NCBI RefSeq assembly: GCF_015351075.1 | Contig: NZ_JADKRS010000001.1 | Coordinates: 62,001 to 126,000, forward strand | DNA: 64,000 nt | From: Clavibacter sp. VKM Ac-2873 | GTDB taxonomy: Bacteria > Actinomycetota > Actinomycetes > Actinomycetales > Microbacteriaceae | Reading direction: 5' to 3' | In this document: positions 1 to 12,598 of the stretch, one piece after another | Layout: each line of letters begins with the position of its first letter | Position numbering within the stretch: the first letter of the stretch is position 1 | Notes under the pieces: generated by a model | Told to the model about the DNA's origin: nothing | The model's database searches: none | The model's input: only the letters and a program-made list of their open reading frames with translations | Made by a program: the position numbers and the translations under genes

Positions 1-1097
1 CCGACGACGTGCACTGGTGCACGGCCGACCTCGCCTGGGTCACCGCGCACACCTACGAGATCTACGGCCCGCTCTCCAACGGCCTCACGCAGGTGGTCTA
101 CGAGGGCACGCCCGACACGCCCCACCGCGGGCGGCACCTCGAGATCATCGAGCGGTACGGGGTGACGACGTACTACACGGCGCCCACGCTGATCCGCTCG
201 CTCATGGGCTGGTTCCCCGACGGCGTCGCGGGGCACGACCTGTCGAGCATCCGGCTGCTGGGATCCGTGGGGGAGGCCATCAACCCGGCCGCGTGGCGCT
301 GGTTCCACCGGGAGATCGGCGGCGGTCGCGCGCCCGTGGTCGACACGTGGTGGCAGTCGGAGACCGGGGCCGCCGTCATCGCGCCGCTGCCGGGCGTCTC
401 GACGCTGAAGCCCGGCGCCGCCGGCCGCGCCCTGCCCGGGTTCCGCGTGGACGTGGTCGACGACGACGGCGAGCCCGCCGCGCCCGGGGAGTCCGGGCTG
501 CTGGTGATCCAGCGCCCCTGGCCCGGCATGGCCCGCACCGTGTGGGGCGACCCGGCCCGGTACCGCAGCGCCTACTGGGAGCGGTTCGCCGAGCGCGGCT
601 GGTTCCTCGCGGGCGACGGCGCCCGGCGCGACGCCGACGGCGACGTGGCCCTGCAGGGCCGGATCGACGAGGTCGTCAACGTGTCCGGCCACCGGCTCTC
701 GACCATCGAGATCGAGTCGGCGCTCGTCGCGCACCCGCGCGTGGGGGAGGCCGGCGTCACGGGCGTCGCCGACGACCTCACGGGCCAGCGCGTGGTCGCG
801 TTCGTCGTGCCGCGCGGCGACGACCGGCCCGCGGACGACGACGCGGAGGGCTGGGCGGCGCTCGCCGCGGAGCTGGGGCCGCTCCTCACGGCGCACGTCG
901 CGCGCGCGATCGGGCCGGTCGCGAAGCCCCGCCGGATCGTCGCGGTGCCGGACGTGCCGAAGACCCGCTCGGGCAAGATCATGCGCCGCCTCCTCGCCGA
1001 CCTCGTGGAGGGCCGCACCCTCGGCGACGCCACGAGCCTGCAGGACGCCGCCGTGCTCGGACGGATCCGCGCGGTGCTCGACGCGTCCGAGCGCTGA
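1..1097 (+). CDS. acs: Acetyl-CoA synthetase, C-terminal part (5' end outside window)
   Basis: Acyl-adenylate-forming enzyme that should activate acetate (or a similar short acid) to acyl-CoA through an acyl-AMP intermediate. The frame is already open at the window edge, so the N-terminus is missing. About 365 residues are visible. They include the acetyl-CoA synthetase motif DTWWQSETG, the C-domain hinge GRIDEVVNVSGH, and the C-terminal SGKIMRR motif, whose lysine (codon at 975) is the adenylation lysine that acetylation inactivates in this family. The substrate is inferred from the overall ACS pattern; a propionyl-CoA synthetase is possible. The gene ends about 50 bases before the pyr promoter and looks like a separate unit. 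Confidence 0.9.
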   Translation, partial: DDVHWCTADLAWVTAHTYEIYGPLSNGLTQVVYEGTPDTPHRGRHLEIIERYGVTTYYTAPTLIRSLMGWFPDGVAGHDLSSIRLLGSVGEAINPAAWRWFHREIGGGRAPVVDTWWQSETGAAVIAPLPGVSTLKPGAAGRALPGFRVDVVDDDGEPAAPGESGLLVIQRPWPGMARTVWGDPARYRSAYWERFAERGWFLAGDGARRDADGDVALQGRIDEVVNVSGHRLSTIEIESALVAHPRVGEAGVTGVADDLTGQRVVAFVVPRGDDRPADDDAEGWAALAAELGPLLTAHVARAIGPVAKPRRIVAVPDVPKTRSGKIMRRLLADLVEGRTLGDATSLQDAAVLGRIRAVLDASER

Positions 1098-1145
1098 GGA
1101 CACGCGCGGGCTGCGCGACGCACCCCGCGCACGGGGGACACCCGC

Positions 1146-1151
1146 TAGAGT
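1146..1151 (+). promoter_or_regulatory. Probable -10 element of the pyr operon (TAGAGT)
   Basis: TAGAGT lies 14 bases upstream of the PyrR-type RNA hairpin, so transcription would start near 1158-1161 and include the whole hairpin. No clear -35 is seen. The hexamer resembles other probable -10 sites in this window (TAGACT, TAGGCT). Confidence 0.5.
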
Positions 1152-1162
1152 GACCGGCGGAA

Positions 1163-1209
1163 CAGACCACCTTTAACATCCGTCCCGAGAGGCGGGGAAG
1201 GAGGTCGGA
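1163..1209 (+). promoter_or_regulatory. PyrR-binding RNA element overlapping the pyrR ribosome binding site
   Basis: The leader can fold into a lower stem (1165-1173 with 1198-1206, one A-A mismatch) topped by a conserved loop. The loop reads TCCCGAGAGG (1183-1192), which fits the PyrR-binding consensus UCCNGNGAGG known from Bacillus. The 3' arm contains the purine-rich Shine-Dalgarno GGAAGGAGG just before the TTG start at 1210. PyrR bound with UMP would stabilise the hairpin and hide the ribosome binding site. This gives translational repression, as described for mycobacterial pyr leaders. No separate terminator/antiterminator pair is seen, so Bacillus-type attenuation is less likely. Confidence 0.8.
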
Positions 1210-1788
1210 TTGCCTCAGCGCATCGTGCTGCAGCCCTCTGACATCACCCGTGCGCTCACGCGCATCGCCCACGAGATCCTCGAGTCGAACCGCGGCCCGC
1301 ACGGCCTGCTGCTCCTCGGGATCCCCACCCGCGGCACCGTGCTCGCCGAGCGCATCGGCCGGATCATCGCCCGCCTCGAACCCGAGGCGCCCGCCGACCT
1401 GGTGGGCTCGCTCGACGTCACCATGTACCGCGACGACCTCCAGCGGAACCCCACCCGGGCGCCCGCCCCCACGCGCCTGCCCCCGGGTGGCGTCGACGGG
1501 CGCACCGTCGTGCTCGTCGACGACGTGCTCTTCTCCGGCCGCACCGTGCGCGCCGCCCTCGACGCGATCGGCGACCTCGGACGCCCGACGGCCGTGCGGC
1601 TCGCCGCGCTGGTCGACCGCGGCCACCGGGAGCTGCCCATCCGCGCCGACTTCGTGGGCAAGAACCTGCCGTCGAGCCTCGCCGAGCGGATCTTCGTGCG
1701 CCTCGAGGAGACCGACGGCGAGGACTCGGTGAGCATCGCCGGCCCGGACGGCGACCCCGCGACCGCGGCGGACGGGGCGACCCGATGA
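1210..1788 (+). CDS. pyrR: PyrR, pyrimidine operon regulator / uracil phosphoribosyltransferase
   Basis: RNA-binding regulator that senses UMP and controls the pyrimidine operon; many homologues also make UMP from uracil and PRPP. The 192-residue product has the type I PRTase PRPP-binding motif [12 protein letters not shown] at residues 101-112 and the early [12 protein letters not shown] segment typical of PyrR. The TTG start is chosen because it follows a strong GGAAGGAGG ribosome binding site, itself buried in a PyrR-type hairpin, which implies autoregulation. It overlaps pyrB by 4 bp (ATGA). The C-terminal 20 or so residues are a low-complexity extension beyond the family core. Confidence 0.95.
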   Translation: MPQRIVLQPSDITRALTRIAHEILESNRGPHGLLLLGIPTRGTVLAERIGRIIARLEPEAPADLVGSLDVTMYRDDLQRNPTRAPAPTRLPPGGVDGRTVVLVDDVLFSGRTVRAALDAIGDLGRPTAVRLAALVDRGHRELPIRADFVGKNLPSSLAERIFVRLEETDGEDSVSIAGPDGDPATAADGATR

Positions 1789-2741
1789 GGCACCTGCTCT
1801 CCACCCGCGACCTGTCCCGCGACGAGGCGATCCACATCCTCGACGTCGCCGAGGACATGGCCGACGTCGGCACGCGCGAGATCAAGAAGACCCCCGCGCT
1901 CCGCGGCCGCACGGTCGTCAACCTCTTCTTCGAGGACTCCACCCGCACCCGCATCTCGTTCGAGGCCGCCGCCAAGCGCCTGTCGGCCGACGTCATCAAC
2001 TTCAGCGCGAAGGGGTCGAGCGTCTCCAAGGGCGAGAGCCTCAAGGACACCGCGCAGACGCTCCAGGCCATGGGCGCCGACGGCGTGGTCGTCCGGCACC
2101 CCGCCTCGGGCGCGCCGCACACGCTCGCCGGCAGCGGCTGGATCGACGCCGGCATCGTCAACGCGGGCGACGGCACGCACGAGCACCCCACGCAGGCGCT
2201 GCTCGACGCGTTCACCATCCGTCGCCGGCTGCACGGATCCGCCGCGCGCGGGACGGGCCTCGACGGCACGCGCGTCGTCATCGTCGGCGACGTCCTGCAC
2301 TCCCGGGTCGCCCGCTCGAACGCGTGGCTCCTCACGACGCTCGGCGCCGAGGTCACGCTCGTCGCGCCGCCCACGCTCGTGCCGGTGGGCGTCGGATCCT
2401 GGCCCGTCACCGTCCGCTACGACCTCGACGCGACCCTCCGCGAGGGGAAGCCCGACGCCGTGATGATGCTCCGGATCCAGGCCGAGCGCATGCGCGCCGC
2501 CTTCTTCCCGAACCCGCGCGAGTACGCGCGCATCTGGGGCCTCGACGACGCGCGCCTCGCGCTCCTCGGGCCCGATACGATCGTCATGCACCCGGGGCCG
2601 ATGAACCGCGGTCTCGAGATATCCGCCGCCGCCGCCGACTCGGAGAGGTCCACGGTGCGCGAGCAGGTCGCCAACGGCGTCTCGGTGCGCATGGCCGTCC
2701 TCTACCTCCTGCTGTCCGGCGACGGGAAGGCCGACCGATGA
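1785..2741 (+). CDS. pyrB: Aspartate carbamoyltransferase catalytic subunit
   Basis: Condenses carbamoyl phosphate with aspartate to N[18 protein letters not shown], the first committed step of UMP synthesis. The 318-residue protein carries the carbamoyl-phosphate motif [10 protein letters not shown] at residues 51-60 and the [10 protein letters not shown] motif in the middle. Length matches catalytic chains. No pyrI regulatory chain is nearby, as usual in actinobacteria. The start overlaps the pyrR stop and the stop overlaps pyrC, indicating translational coupling in one operon. Confidence 0.97.
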   Translation: MRHLLSTRDLSRDEAIHILDVAEDMADVGTREIKKTPALRGRTVVNLFFEDSTRTRISFEAAAKRLSADVINFSAKGSSVSKGESLKDTAQTLQAMGADGVVVRHPASGAPHTLAGSGWIDAGIVNAGDGTHEHPTQALLDAFTIRRRLHGSAARGTGLDGTRVVIVGDVLHSRVARSNAWLLTTLGAEVTLVAPPTLVPVGVGSWPVTVRYDLDATLREGKPDAVMMLRIQAERMRAAFFPNPREYARIWGLDDARLALLGPDTIVMHPGPMNRGLEISAAAADSERSTVREQVANGVSVRMAVLYLLLSGDGKADR

Positions 2742-4144
2742 CCCAGAACGCGAAGAGCGTGCACGACACCCACCTCATCCGCGGCGCGACCCTGCCATCG
2801 GGCGAGCGCGCCGACATCCTCGTCGCCGACGGGCTCATCCGCGAGATCGGCCCCGACCTCGTCGTGCCGGAGGGTGCGCGCGTCATCGAGGCCGCGGGGC
2901 TCATCGCGCTGCCCGGCCTCGTCGACCTGCACGTGCACCTCCGCGAGCCCGGCTACGAGCAGAGCGAGACCGTGCTCACGGGATCCCGCGCAGCGGCCCT
3001 CGGCGGCTTCACCGCGGTGTTCGCCATGGCCAACACGATGCCCGTGCAGGACACCGCGGGCGTGGTCGAGCAGGTCAAGGCCCTCGGCGACGCGGCCGGC
3101 TACGCCACCGTGCGCCCCATCGGCGCCGTCTCCGTGGGCCTCGCGGGCGAGTCGATGGCCGAGATCGGCGCCATGGCCTCCAGCCGCGCCGCCGTCCGCG
3201 TCTTCTCCGACGACGGCAAGTGCGTCTCGGACCCGCTGCTCATGCGCCGCGCGCTCGAGTACGTGAAGGCCTTCGACGGCGTCATCGCGCAGCACGCGCA
3301 GGACCCGCGCCTCACCGAGGGCGCCACCATGAACGAGGGGGAGCTGTCCGGCGAGCTCGGCATCACGGGCTGGCCCGCGGTCGCCGAGGAGTCGATCATC
3401 GCGCGCGACGTGCTGCTCGCCGAGCACGTCGGATCCCGCCTGCACGTCTGCCACGTCTCCACCGCCGGTTCCGTCGACGTGATCCGCTGGGCCAAGGCCC
3501 GCGGCGTCGACGTGACCGCCGAGGTCACGCCGCACCACCTCCTCCTCACCGAGGACCTGGTCGCCGGCTACGACGCGCGCTACAAGGTGAACCCGCCGCT
3601 GCGCCGCCGCGCGGACGTCGAGGCCCTCCGCGCCGCGCTCGCCGACGGCACGATCGACGTCGTCGCCACCGACCACGCGCCGCACCCGACCGAGGCCAAG
3701 GACTGCGAGTGGGACGCGGCCGCGTTCGGCATGGTCGGCCTCGAGTCCGCGCTCTCCGTCGTGCAGCTCGCCATGGTCGACACGGGCCTCCTCGACTGGC
3801 AGGGCGTCGCGCGGGTCATGTCGCACGCGCCCGCGCGCATCGGCCGGCTCGCCGAGCACGGGCACGCGCTGGCCGGCGGATCCCCGGCCGACATCACGCT
3901 GTACGACCCGTCCGCGTCGCGCGTCTTCGGCCGCGACGACCTCGGCGGGCTGAGCGGCAACTCGCCCTACCTGGAGATGACGCTGCCCGGCCGCGTCGTC
4001 GCGACCTTCCACCGCGGCTACCCGACCGTGCTCGACGGCGCGCTCGTCGACCGCGAGACCGTCGCCCGCGCCGCCGTCCTCCGCGACCGCGCCGACGCCG
4101 ACGCGCGCGACGCCGCCACGGCCGCCCCCGGGAGCGTCGCGTGA
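2738..4144 (+). CDS. pyrC: Dihydroorotase
   Basis: Cyclises N[18 protein letters not shown] to dihydroorotate, the third step of de novo pyrimidine synthesis. The 468-residue amidohydrolase has the metal-binding signature [10 protein letters not shown] at residues 63-72 and the later VATDHAPHP motif, both typical of the long class I enzymes of Gram-positives. The ATG at 2738 overlaps the pyrB stop by 4 bp. The same frame stays open upstream into pyrB but without a better start. The stop overlaps the next gene's GTG. pyrD is not in this window. Confidence 0.96.
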   Translation: MTQNAKSVHDTHLIRGATLPSGERADILVADGLIREIGPDLVVPEGARVIEAAGLIALPGLVDLHVHLREPGYEQSETVLTGSRAAALGGFTAVFAMANTMPVQDTAGVVEQVKALGDAAGYATVRPIGAVSVGLAGESMAEIGAMASSRAAVRVFSDDGKCVSDPLLMRRALEYVKAFDGVIAQHAQDPRLTEGATMNEGELSGELGITGWPAVAEESIIARDVLLAEHVGSRLHVCHVSTAGSVDVIRWAKARGVDVTAEVTPHHLLLTEDLVAGYDARYKVNPPLRRRADVEALRAALADGTIDVVATDHAPHPTEAKDCEWDAAAFGMVGLESALSVVQLAMVDTGLLDWQGVARVMSHAPARIGRLAEHGHALAGGSPADITLYDPSASRVFGRDDLGGLSGNSPYLEMTLPGRVVATFHRGYPTVLDGALVDRETVARAAVLRDRADADARDAATAAPGSVA

Positions 4145-4671
4145 GCGGCCGCCTCGTGCCCGCGATCACCGTGATCGCGCTCCTCGTCCTGCTGCTGGCG
4201 CTCATGGTGCTCGGCTGGCGCGCGCGCCGTCGTCGTCAGAGCGCGCTGCCCGAGCCGCCGCGTCCGCCCGCGGGGCTCGGTGCGCCGCGACTCGAGGTCG
4301 ACGTGCTCTACGTCGCGACGACCACGGCCGGCCAGCCGCTCGACCGGCTGACGGTGGCGCCCCTCGGGTTCCGGGGCCGCGCCGCGGCCCGGGTGCACGA
4401 CGCGGGCCTCGTGCTCGCGATCGACGGCGAGCGCGAGGTCCTCGTGCCCGCCGACCGCATCACGGGGTCCGGCCTCGCGACCTACGCGATCGACCGCGTC
4501 GTGGAGGAGGGCGGCCTCGTGGCCGTGACCTGGTTCCTCGACGAGGCCGCAGGCACCCCGGTCGACACGTACCTCCGGGTGATCGACCCGCGCGAGAAGA
4601 CCGCGCTCGTCGACGCCCTCCAGCGGATCCCGCGCATCGCGCACGACGACGACGACAACGAAGGGAAGTGA
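4141..4671 (+). CDS. Conserved actinobacterial membrane protein of the pyr operon
   Basis: Function unknown. The 176-residue product starts with a short N-terminal tail and one hydrophobic segment (about residues 6-25), followed by a basic stretch WRARRRRQ. It is therefore probably anchored by one helix with the rest in the cytoplasm. The remaining ~130 residues look like a compact beta-rich domain, perhaps PH-like, and end in an acidic tail (HDDDDNEGK). It overlaps pyrC by 4 bp and lies just before carA. An uncharacterised membrane protein occupies the same pyrC-carA slot in Mycobacterium (Rv1382). The position suggests a link to the pathway, but nothing here shows what it does. Confidence 0.85.
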   Translation: MSGRLVPAITVIALLVLLLALMVLGWRARRRRQSALPEPPRPPAGLGAPRLEVDVLYVATTTAGQPLDRLTVAPLGFRGRAAARVHDAGLVLAIDGEREVLVPADRITGSGLATYAIDRVVEEGGLVAVTWFLDEAAGTPVDTYLRVIDPREKTALVDALQRIPRIAHDDDDNEGK

Positions 4672-4676
4672 CCGAC

Positions 4677-5848
4677 ATGGCCCGACACGAACGAGCCGTC
4701 CTGGTGCTCGAGGACGGACGGAGGTACGTCGGACGCGCGTACGGCGCCCGCGGCGTGACCCTCGGCGAGGCCGTCTTCGCGACCGGCATGACCGGCTACC
4801 AGGAGACGATCACCGACCCGTCCTACGCGGGCCAGATCGTGCTCCAGACGGCGCCGCACATCGGCAACACCGGCATGAACGACGACGACATGGAGTCCCG
4901 CCGCATCTGGGTGGCCGGCTACGTCGTCCGCGACCCCTCCCGCGTGGTCTCCAACTTCCGCGGGCAGCGCACGCTCGAGGACGACCTGGTCGCCCAGGGC
5001 GTCGTGGGCATCTCCGGCATCGACACGCGCGCCGTGACGCGCCGGATCCGCGACGAGGGCGCCATGCGCGCCGGCGTCTTCTCCGGCGACGCCCTCGCGC
5101 TCGACGACGAGGAGCAGCTCGCGCAGGTGCGCCAGGCGCCCGACATGGCCGGCCGCAACCTGTCAGCCGAGGTCTCCACGCAGGAGACCTACACGATCCC
5201 GGCCGTGGGGGAGCGCATCGGTTCCGTCGCGGTCCTCGACCTCGGGATCAAGACCGCCACGGTGAAGCACCTCGCGGCCCGCGGGCTCGACGTGCACGTC
5301 GTCCCGCAGTCGATCACCACCGAGGAGCTCGCCGCCCTCGCGCCCACGGCCGTCTTCTACTCGAACGGCCCCGGCGATCCCGAGGCCTCGCAGTACCACG
5401 TCGAGCTCCTGCAGGACGTGCTCCGGAAGGGCATCCCGTTCTTCGGGATCTGCTTCGGCAACCAGCTCCTCGGCCGCGCCCTCGGCTTCGACACCTACAA
5501 GCTGCCGTTCGGCCACCGCGGGATCAACCAGCCCGTGCTCGACCGCCGCACCGGCCGCGTCGAGATCACGAGCCAGAACCACGGCTTCGCGGTCTCCGCG
5601 CCGCTCGACGGACCCGTGGACAGCCCCGCCGGCTTCGGCCGCGCGGAGGTGAGCCACGTGTCCCTCAACGACCAGGTGGTCGAGGGGCTCAACTGCCTCG
5701 ACATCCCTGCCTTCAGCGTCCAGTACCACCCGGAGGCGGCCGCCGGCCCGCACGACTCGTCGTACCTCTTCGACCGGTTCGTCCAGCTGATCCACGACGC
5801 GTCGGGCACCGCCCCCGCATCCGCCGCGACCCCCCAGGAGACCGTGTA

Positions 5849-5849
<1 letters not shown>
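4677..5849 (+). CDS. carA: Carbamoyl-phosphate synthase small subunit (glutaminase)
   Basis: Hydrolyses glutamine and passes ammonia to CarB for carbamoyl phosphate, feeding both pyrimidine and arginine synthesis. The N-terminal CPSase small-chain domain is followed by a class I glutamine amidotransferase domain with nucleophile Cys in [12 protein letters not shown] and His/Glu in [11 protein letters not shown] chose the ATG at 4677 because AAGGGA at 4661-4666 is well placed for it. A GTG at 4668 would give three more residues and a 4-bp overlap with the upstream gene. The stop overlaps the carB start by one base. Confidence 0.96.
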
Positions 5850-9135
<3,286 letters not shown>

Positions 9136-9139
<4 letters not shown>

Positions 9140-10032
9140 CGACGGCCGACGGCGGGGCGGCCACGGTCGCCCCGCCGTTCGGCGCGCGCCTCGCCCGCGC
9201 GTTCCGCGAGCGCGGGCACCTGTGCGTCGGCATCGACCCGCACCGGTCGCTGCTCGACGCGTGGGGGCTCGCCGACGACGCGCGCGGCCTCGAGGAGTTC
9301 GGGCTGCGCGTGGTCGAGGCGACCGCGGGGCGCGCCGGGATCGTCAAGCCGCAGGTCGCGTTCTTCGAGCGCCACGGATCCGCCGGGTACGCCGCCCTCG
9401 AGCGCGTGCTCGCCGCCGCGCGCGACGCCGGCCTCCTCGTGATCGCCGACGCCAAGCGCGGCGACATCGGCTCCACGGTCGACGCGTACGGCGCCGCGTG
9501 GCTCGCGCCCGACAGCCCGCTGCGGGCCGACGCCGTCACGCTCACCGCCTACACGGGCGTCGGATCCCTCGACGGCGTGCGCGCCGCCGCCGACGGCTGG
9601 GGCGCGGGCGTCTTCGTCCTCGCCGCGACCTCGAACCCCGAGGCGCGCGACCTCCAGCGCGCCGTGCTCCCGGGCGCCGGATCCGCGTCCGCCGCCCGCA
9701 CGGTCGCCCGCGGGATCCAGGACGCCGCGGTCGCCGCGAACGGGCCGGTCGACGACCCGTCGGCGGATCCCGGGTCCTTCGGACTCGTCGTCGGCGCGAC
9801 GGTCGACCCGGCCGACGCCGGGCTCGACCTGGCGATGCTGACCCGCACCCCGATCCTCGCGCCCGGCTTCGGCCACCAGGGAGCGCTGCTCGGCGATGTC
9901 CGGTCGCTGTTCGGACCGGCCTCCGGCGTTGTGATCGCGGCCGCCTCGCGGAGTATCCTCGCGGCAGGGCCACGGCGTGTCGCGGAGGCCGTCACCGACC
10001 ACGCCGGACGACTCGAAGAGGTGCTGCCATGA
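9136..10032 (+). CDS. pyrF: Orotidine 5'-phosphate decarboxylase (type 2)
   Basis: Decarboxylates OMP to UMP, the final de novo step. The 298-residue product carries the catalytic motif [15 protein letters not shown], whose Asp/Lys array is diagnostic, and the early CVGIDPH segment. The length and motif spacing fit the longer type 2 subfamily found in actinobacteria. The GTG start overlaps the carB stop by 4 bp, and its own stop overlaps the next gene's ATG, so the pyr operon runs directly into the mIHF-gmk gene. Confidence 0.95.
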
Positions 10033-10937
10033 GGCCCGAACCACCCGAGGTCGACCGGGTCGCCGCGTCGCAGGCCGCCGTCGCCGCCCGCCGCGCGCGC
10101 GCCCAGGTGAAGCACGACATCGTCACGGGGGAGCGCACGCCGCTCGGCGTGCTCGACGCGTCCGCGGATCCCGCGCGCCGCGCCGAGAGCACCCTCCGCG
10201 TCACCGAGTTCCTCACGAGCATCCCGAACATCGGCCCCACCAAGCTCGAGCGGATCCTCGGCGAGCTCGGCATCTCCACCGCCAAGCGCCTCGGCGGCCT
10301 CGGCGTGCACCAACGCGTGCGGCTCACGCGCTTCCTCGAGGAGTGGCAGGCGGCGAAGCAGATCATCGAGCCGAGCCGGCTCGTCGTGCTCGCGGGCCCG
10401 ACCGCGGTCGGCAAGGGCACCGTGTCCACCTTCATCCGCGAGAACGAGCCCGACGTGCTGCTCTCCGTCTCCGCCACCACGCGCGCGCCGCGCCCCGGCG
10501 AGGTCGAGGGCGTCAACTACTACTTCGTCTCCGACGCCGGGTTCGACCGCATGGTCGAGCACGGGGAGCTCCTCGAGTGGGCGACGGTGCACAACGCCCA
10601 CCGCTACGGCACGCCGCGCGCGCCCATCGACGCCGCGCTGGCCGAGGGGCGCAGCGTGCTGCTGGAGATCGACATCCAGGGCGCGCGCCAGGTGCGGGCC
10701 GCGATGCCCGAGGCGCGGCTGGTGTTCCTGCTGCCGCCCACCTGGGAGGAGCTCGTGCGCCGCCTGGTCGGCCGCGGCACCGAGGGGCCCGAGGAGCAGC
10801 AGCGCCGGCTGGACACCGCGAAGGTCGAGCTGGCCGCCCAGGACGAGTTCGACCACCTCGTCGTCAACCGCGATGTCGCGGAGGCGGCGCGCGAGGTCGT
10901 AGACTTGATGAAATCCAGGAAGGCCGTCGGTCCATGA
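10029..10937 (+). CDS. gmk: mIHF domain fused to guanylate kinase
   Basis: One 302-residue reading frame joins two proteins that are separate neighbours in Mycobacterium. Residues about 10-107 match the mycobacterial integration host factor (mIHF), including [13 protein letters not shown] and the helix-two-turn-helix-like DNA-binding region around [18 protein letters not shown] (65-82). After a short linker (about 108-116) comes a complete guanylate kinase. Its P-loop GPTAVGKGT is at 123-131, followed by [20 protein letters not shown] and an intact GMP-binding core. The kinase makes GDP from GMP and ATP; the mIHF part should bind DNA. No stop or alternative ribosome binding site is evident at the junction. 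The ATG overlaps the pyrF stop by 4 bp. Confidence 0.93.
   Translation: MRPEPPEVDRVAASQAAVAARRARAQVKHDIVTGERTPLGVLDASADPARRAESTLRVTEFLTSIPNIGPTKLERILGELGISTAKRLGGLGVHQRVRLTRFLEEWQAAKQIIEPSRLVVLAGPTAVGKGTVSTFIRENEPDVLLSVSATTRAPRPGEVEGVNYYFVSDAGFDRMVEHGELLEWATVHNAHRYGTPRAPIDAALAEGRSVLLEIDIQGARQVRAAMPEARLVFLLPPTWEELVRRLVGRGTEGPEEQQRRLDTAKVELAAQDEFDHLVVNRDVAEAAREVVDLMKSRKAVGP
10900..10905 (+). promoter_or_regulatory. Probable internal -10 (TAGACT) for rpoZ
   Basis: TAGACT lies inside the last codons of gmk, with transcription expected from about 10912, giving a leader of about 74 nt before rpoZ. The hexamer is the same as probable promoters before uvrB, rapZ and sodA. No -35 consensus is visible. 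Confidence 0.45.
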
Positions 10938-10957
10938 CACGGACCCGTGCGGCCTTC
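10919..10957 (+). promoter_or_regulatory. Hairpin at the gmk-rpoZ junction
   Basis: GAAGGCCG (10919-10926) pairs with CGGCCTTC (10950-10957), and an inner GGTCC/GGACC stem (10929-10933 with 10941-10945) stacks on it. It spans the gmk stop codon and is followed by TTCC. It could be a partial terminator, an RNA processing site or a leader structure for rpoZ. Confidence 0.45.
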
Positions 10958-10985
10958 TTCCATGCAATGAGGAAGCGGCACATCC

Positions 10986-11255
10986 ATGGTTGACAAGACC
11001 CAGGGCATCATCGACCCGCCCATCGACGAGCTCCTCTCGAAGGTCGACTCGAAGTACGCGCTCGTGATCTTCGCCTCCAAGCGGGCCCGCCAGATCAACG
11101 ACTACTACGCCGACCTGCACGAGGGCAGCCTGTTCGACAACGTCGGACCGCTCGTCGACTCCACCATCGACGACAAGCCCCTCTCGGTCGCCATGCACGA
11201 GATCAACGAGGACAAGCTCGTCGCCACGCCCATCGTGGAGCCCGCGGCCTCCTAG
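10986..11255 (+). CDS. rpoZ: RNA polymerase omega subunit
   Basis: Small subunit that helps assemble and stabilise RNA polymerase by holding the beta' C-terminal region. The 89-residue product has the conserved N-terminal [25 protein letters not shown] block that defines omega (seen here in two overlapping pieces, residues about 14-38). The ATG at 10986 is the first sensible start. It follows gmk by 48 bases, the usual actinobacterial order gmk-rpoZ-coaBC, and probably has its own promoter within gmk. Confidence 0.95.
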   Translation: MVDKTQGIIDPPIDELLSKVDSKYALVIFASKRARQINDYYADLHEGSLFDNVGPLVDSTIDDKPLSVAMHEINEDKLVATPIVEPAAS

Positions 11256-11333
11256 CCGCCCGCCGTCCCGGATGCCCCGCGCCGACCGCACGCCGCACGC
11301 CGCTCCCGCCTCCGGGCACCGGAGCGCCGCCGC

Positions 11334-12560
11334 ATGATGGTGGTCGTGGGGATCACGGGCGGGATCGCGGCCTACAAGGCCGTCGGCGTGGTCAGGGGCC
11401 TCGTGCTGCTCGGCCACGACGTGCACGTCGTGCCCACCGAGGCGGCGCTCCGCTTCGTCGGGAAGCCCACCCTCGAGGCCGTGAGCCGGAACCCCGTCAC
11501 GAGCGACCTCTACGACGGCGTCTCCGAGGTCCGCCACGTGGCGCTCGGCCAGAAGGCCGACCTCATCGTCGTCGCGCCCGCCACCGCGCACACGCTCGCG
11601 ACCATGGCGCTCGGCCTCTCCGACGACCTGCTCGGCACCACCATCCTCGCCAGCCGCGCGCCCCTCGTCGTCGCCCCCGCGATGCACACCGAGATGTGGC
11701 AGCACCCGGCGACCCAGGCCAACGCGGCCCTCCTGCGCTCCCGCGGCGCCACCCTCGTCGGCCCCACGTCGGGCCGCCTCACCGGCACGGACTCCGGGCC
11801 GGGCCGCATGGCGGAGGTGGAGGACGTGATCGCCGCCGCCCTCGCCGCGGTGCGCCCCGGCGGGCGCGACCTCGAGGGGCGCCGCATCGTCATCTCCGCG
11901 GGCGGCACGCGCGAGCCGCTGGATCCCGTGCGCTTCCTCGGCAACCGCTCCTCCGGCCGGCAGGGGGTCGCCCTCGCATCCGCCGCCCGCGACCGGGGTG
12001 CCGACGTCGTGCTCGTCGCCGCGCACCTCGAGGTGCCCGCGCCCGCCGGCGTCCGCGTCGTGCCGGTCTCTACCGCGCTCGAGCTCTCCGACGCCATGGT
12101 GCGCGAGGCCGCGGACGCCGACGTCGTGATCATGGCCGCGGCCGTCGCCGACTACCGGCCCGTCGCCGTCTCCGCGGGCAAGATCAAGAAGGAGGAGGCG
12201 GGCGACGCGCTCTCCGTCGAGCTCGTCCGCAACCCCGACATCCTGCAGCGGCTCGCGGCCGACGCGGCGGCCGACGCCGCCGCCCGCCCGGACGGCTCGC
12301 GTCGCCTCGTCGTCGGCTTCGCCGCCGAGACCGAGGAGGACCCGGCCGAGCTGCTGCGGATCGGCCGCGCGAAGCTCGCCAGGAAGGGCTGCGACCTCCT
12401 CGTCCTCAACAGGGTGGGGTGGTCCGAGGGGTTCGCCACAGAGGGCAACACGGTCACGGTGCTCGGGATCGCCGGCGATACACTGGCGGAGGCCTCCGGC
12501 TCCAAGGAGCAGGTGGCCCATCGAATTCTCGACGTAGTGGGTCAGCCGGCTCCGCGGTAG
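11334..12560 (+). CDS. coaBC: Bifunctional phosphopantothenoylcysteine decarboxylase/synthetase
   Basis: Catalyses two coenzyme A steps: CoaB joins 4'-phosphopantothenate to cysteine using CTP, and CoaC decarboxylates the product with FMN. Residues 1-175 form the flavoprotein CoaC domain ([10 protein letters not shown] at 7-16, proposed catalytic His68 in [14 protein letters not shown] at 115-122). Residues 180-408 are the CoaB domain ([32 protein letters not shown]). Where E. coli has the clamp cysteine motif ACG before GPGRM, this protein has LTG (149-151), which I believe is common in actinobacteria. The start is ATGATG; either ATG is possible. Confidence 0.94.
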   Translation: MMVVVGITGGIAAYKAVGVVRGLVLLGHDVHVVPTEAALRFVGKPTLEAVSRNPVTSDLYDGVSEVRHVALGQKADLIVVAPATAHTLATMALGLSDDLLGTTILASRAPLVVAPAMHTEMWQHPATQANAALLRSRGATLVGPTSGRLTGTDSGPGRMAEVEDVIAAALAAVRPGGRDLEGRRIVISAGGTREPLDPVRFLGNRSSGRQGVALASAARDRGADVVLVAAHLEVPAPAGVRVVPVSTALELSDAMVREAADADVVIMAAAVADYRPVAVSAGKIKKEEAGDALSVELVRNPDILQRLAADAAADAAARPDGSRRLVVGFAAETEEDPAELLRIGRAKLARKGCDLLVLNRVGWSEGFATEGNTVTVLGIAGDTLAEASGSKEQVAHRILDVVGQPAPR

Positions 12561-12598
12561 CGACCGGCTGTCGACCACGCGATCCCCTGGAGCGACCC

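Noticed and set aside
12561-12598. SAM riboswitch before metK
   Set aside because: Only 38 bases separate coaBC and metK, too short, and no matching structure is seen.
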